From JAKAGZ01 sp964412105 (GTDB taxonomy: Bacteria > Bacteroidota > Ignavibacteria > Ignavibacteriales > Ignavibacteriaceae): a DNA stretch of 14,584 nucleotides. Below the pieces are notes generated by a model. The model was not told where the DNA came from, searched no databases, and saw only the letters and a list, made by a program, of their open reading frames with translations. The position numbers were made by a program, and so were the translations under genes. The stretch is from the NCBI GenBank assembly GCA_964412105.1, contig CAYPNM010000066.1, positions 1-14,584 of the forward strand, in the 5' to 3' direction. Of the stretch, positions 14,410-14,584 are shown piece by piece; within the stretch, counting starts at the first letter, position 1, and each line of letters starts with the position of its first letter.

Positions 14410-14433
14410 TGTCATTTTGGCAGTGTTTCACGC
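14410..14433 (+). repeat. direct repeat, copy B
   Basis: The 24-base partner of copy A, starting 82 bases after it: TGTCATTTTGG followed by the identical CAGTGTTTCACGC. About 57 bases separate the two copies. Confidence 0.65.
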
Positions 14434-14534
14434 CCCCATTCGTCAACAATAAAGCCAAATAGGACATAATCTTTCATAGTTTTATATTTTTAGCTATATT
14501 TTAATTTCAAAATTAAATTAAGATTTTCAGCTTC

Positions 14535-14584
14535 GGAGAGGTGGGTGAGTGGCTGAAACCAACGGTTTGCTAAACCGTCATACT
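14535..14584 (+). tRNA. tRNA-Ser(GCT), 5' part (truncated by window end)
   Basis: Bases 14535-14541 (GGAGAGG) are the 5' acceptor strand, followed by TG and a D-arm closed by GGT/ACC. The anticodon stem ACGGT/ACCGT encloses the seven-base loop TTGCTAA, giving anticodon GCT, which reads serine AGC/AGU codons. The sequence runs out in the variable arm region, so the long class II arm and 3' half lie outside. Confidence 0.93.

Larger units (their letters stand above)
14050..14534. other. repeat-dense intergenic region before tRNA-Ser
   Basis: These 485 bases have no convincing ORF in any frame. They hold several short inverted repeats (GTTCAA/TTGAAC at 14050-14078, TTTGAA/TTCAAA at 14083-14096, AGGTTCTGA/TCAGAACCT at 14131-14139 and 14194-14202), tandem 11-mers, a direct repeat pair and two good hairpins, listed separately. 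The last 60 bases are very AT-rich, as expected upstream of a tRNA promoter. A small RNA, a regulatory array or the remains of a mobile element are possible. Confidence 0.6.

Noticed and set aside
14328..14433. CRISPR array
   Set aside because: Only two copies of the repeat, with a 57-base gap and no cas genes; too few units and poor spacing.
14384..14452. 22-codon frame beginning MASRSFRKSVILAVF
   Set aside because: It overlaps direct repeat copy B, has no Shine-Dalgarno site and is too short to support.
1..14584. Genomic island between two tRNA genes
   Set aside because: No integrase, no mobility gene, and I found no second copy of the tRNA-Leu 3' sequence that would mark an attachment site. 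The central genes are housekeeping.

Overview
The window is 14.6 kb of AT-rich bacterial chromosome lying between two tRNA genes: the 3' end of a class II tRNA, probably tRNA-Leu, at the left edge, and the 5' part of tRNA-Ser(GCT) at the right edge. I see no integrase, transposase, insertion sequence or CRISPR array. The protein families, the weak or absent Shine-Dalgarno sites, the GTG and TTG starts, and a TAnnTTTG-type promoter ahead of one operon suggest the Bacteroidota/Chlorobi/Ignavibacteria group. That placement is an inference from style, not from a marker gene.

Left part (1-1677). After the tRNA comes a small minus-strand gene of unknown function with a faint winged-helix look. About 780 bases without a convincing gene follow; they hold a possible 47-residue membrane peptide, an 8-bp inverted repeat and a terminator-like hairpin. 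Next is a small exported protein of unknown function (start placed at 1141).

Central minus-strand block (1678-6974). In transcription order this encodes a glutaryl-CoA dehydrogenase-type acyl-CoA dehydrogenase, IMP dehydrogenase (guaB), a GT4-type glycosyltransferase and phosphoribosylamine-glycine ligase (purD). A strong intrinsic terminator sits between the dehydrogenase and guaB and ends only 10 bases before the guaB start, so guaB is either initiated very close by or controlled by attenuation. The glycosyltransferase and purD overlap by one base (TAATG), which points to coupled translation of a surface-glycan enzyme and a purine enzyme.

Right plus-strand block (7212-14049). A secreted GH31 alpha-glucosidase stands alone. 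A metal-uptake cluster follows: a small membrane-anchored His/Cys-rich protein, an outer-membrane beta-barrel with conserved-looking His motifs, a cluster A-I (ZnuA/TroA-type) periplasmic binding protein with three candidate His ligands, an ABC ATPase and a membrane permease. Read together, these could carry zinc (or a similar metal) from the outer membrane to the cytoplasm. Two inverted repeats upstream of the first two genes are candidate operators; the second has arms close to known Fur/Zur half-sites but unusual spacing. No regulator gene is in the window.

Right intergenic region (14050-14534). These 485 bases before tRNA-Ser have no believable ORF but are dense in structure: a near-identical ~25-bp direct repeat pair, an inverted copy of its core, two separate 11-bp tandem duplications, a 9-bp inverted repeat and a 7-bp tetraloop hairpin. 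This is the least explained part of the window.
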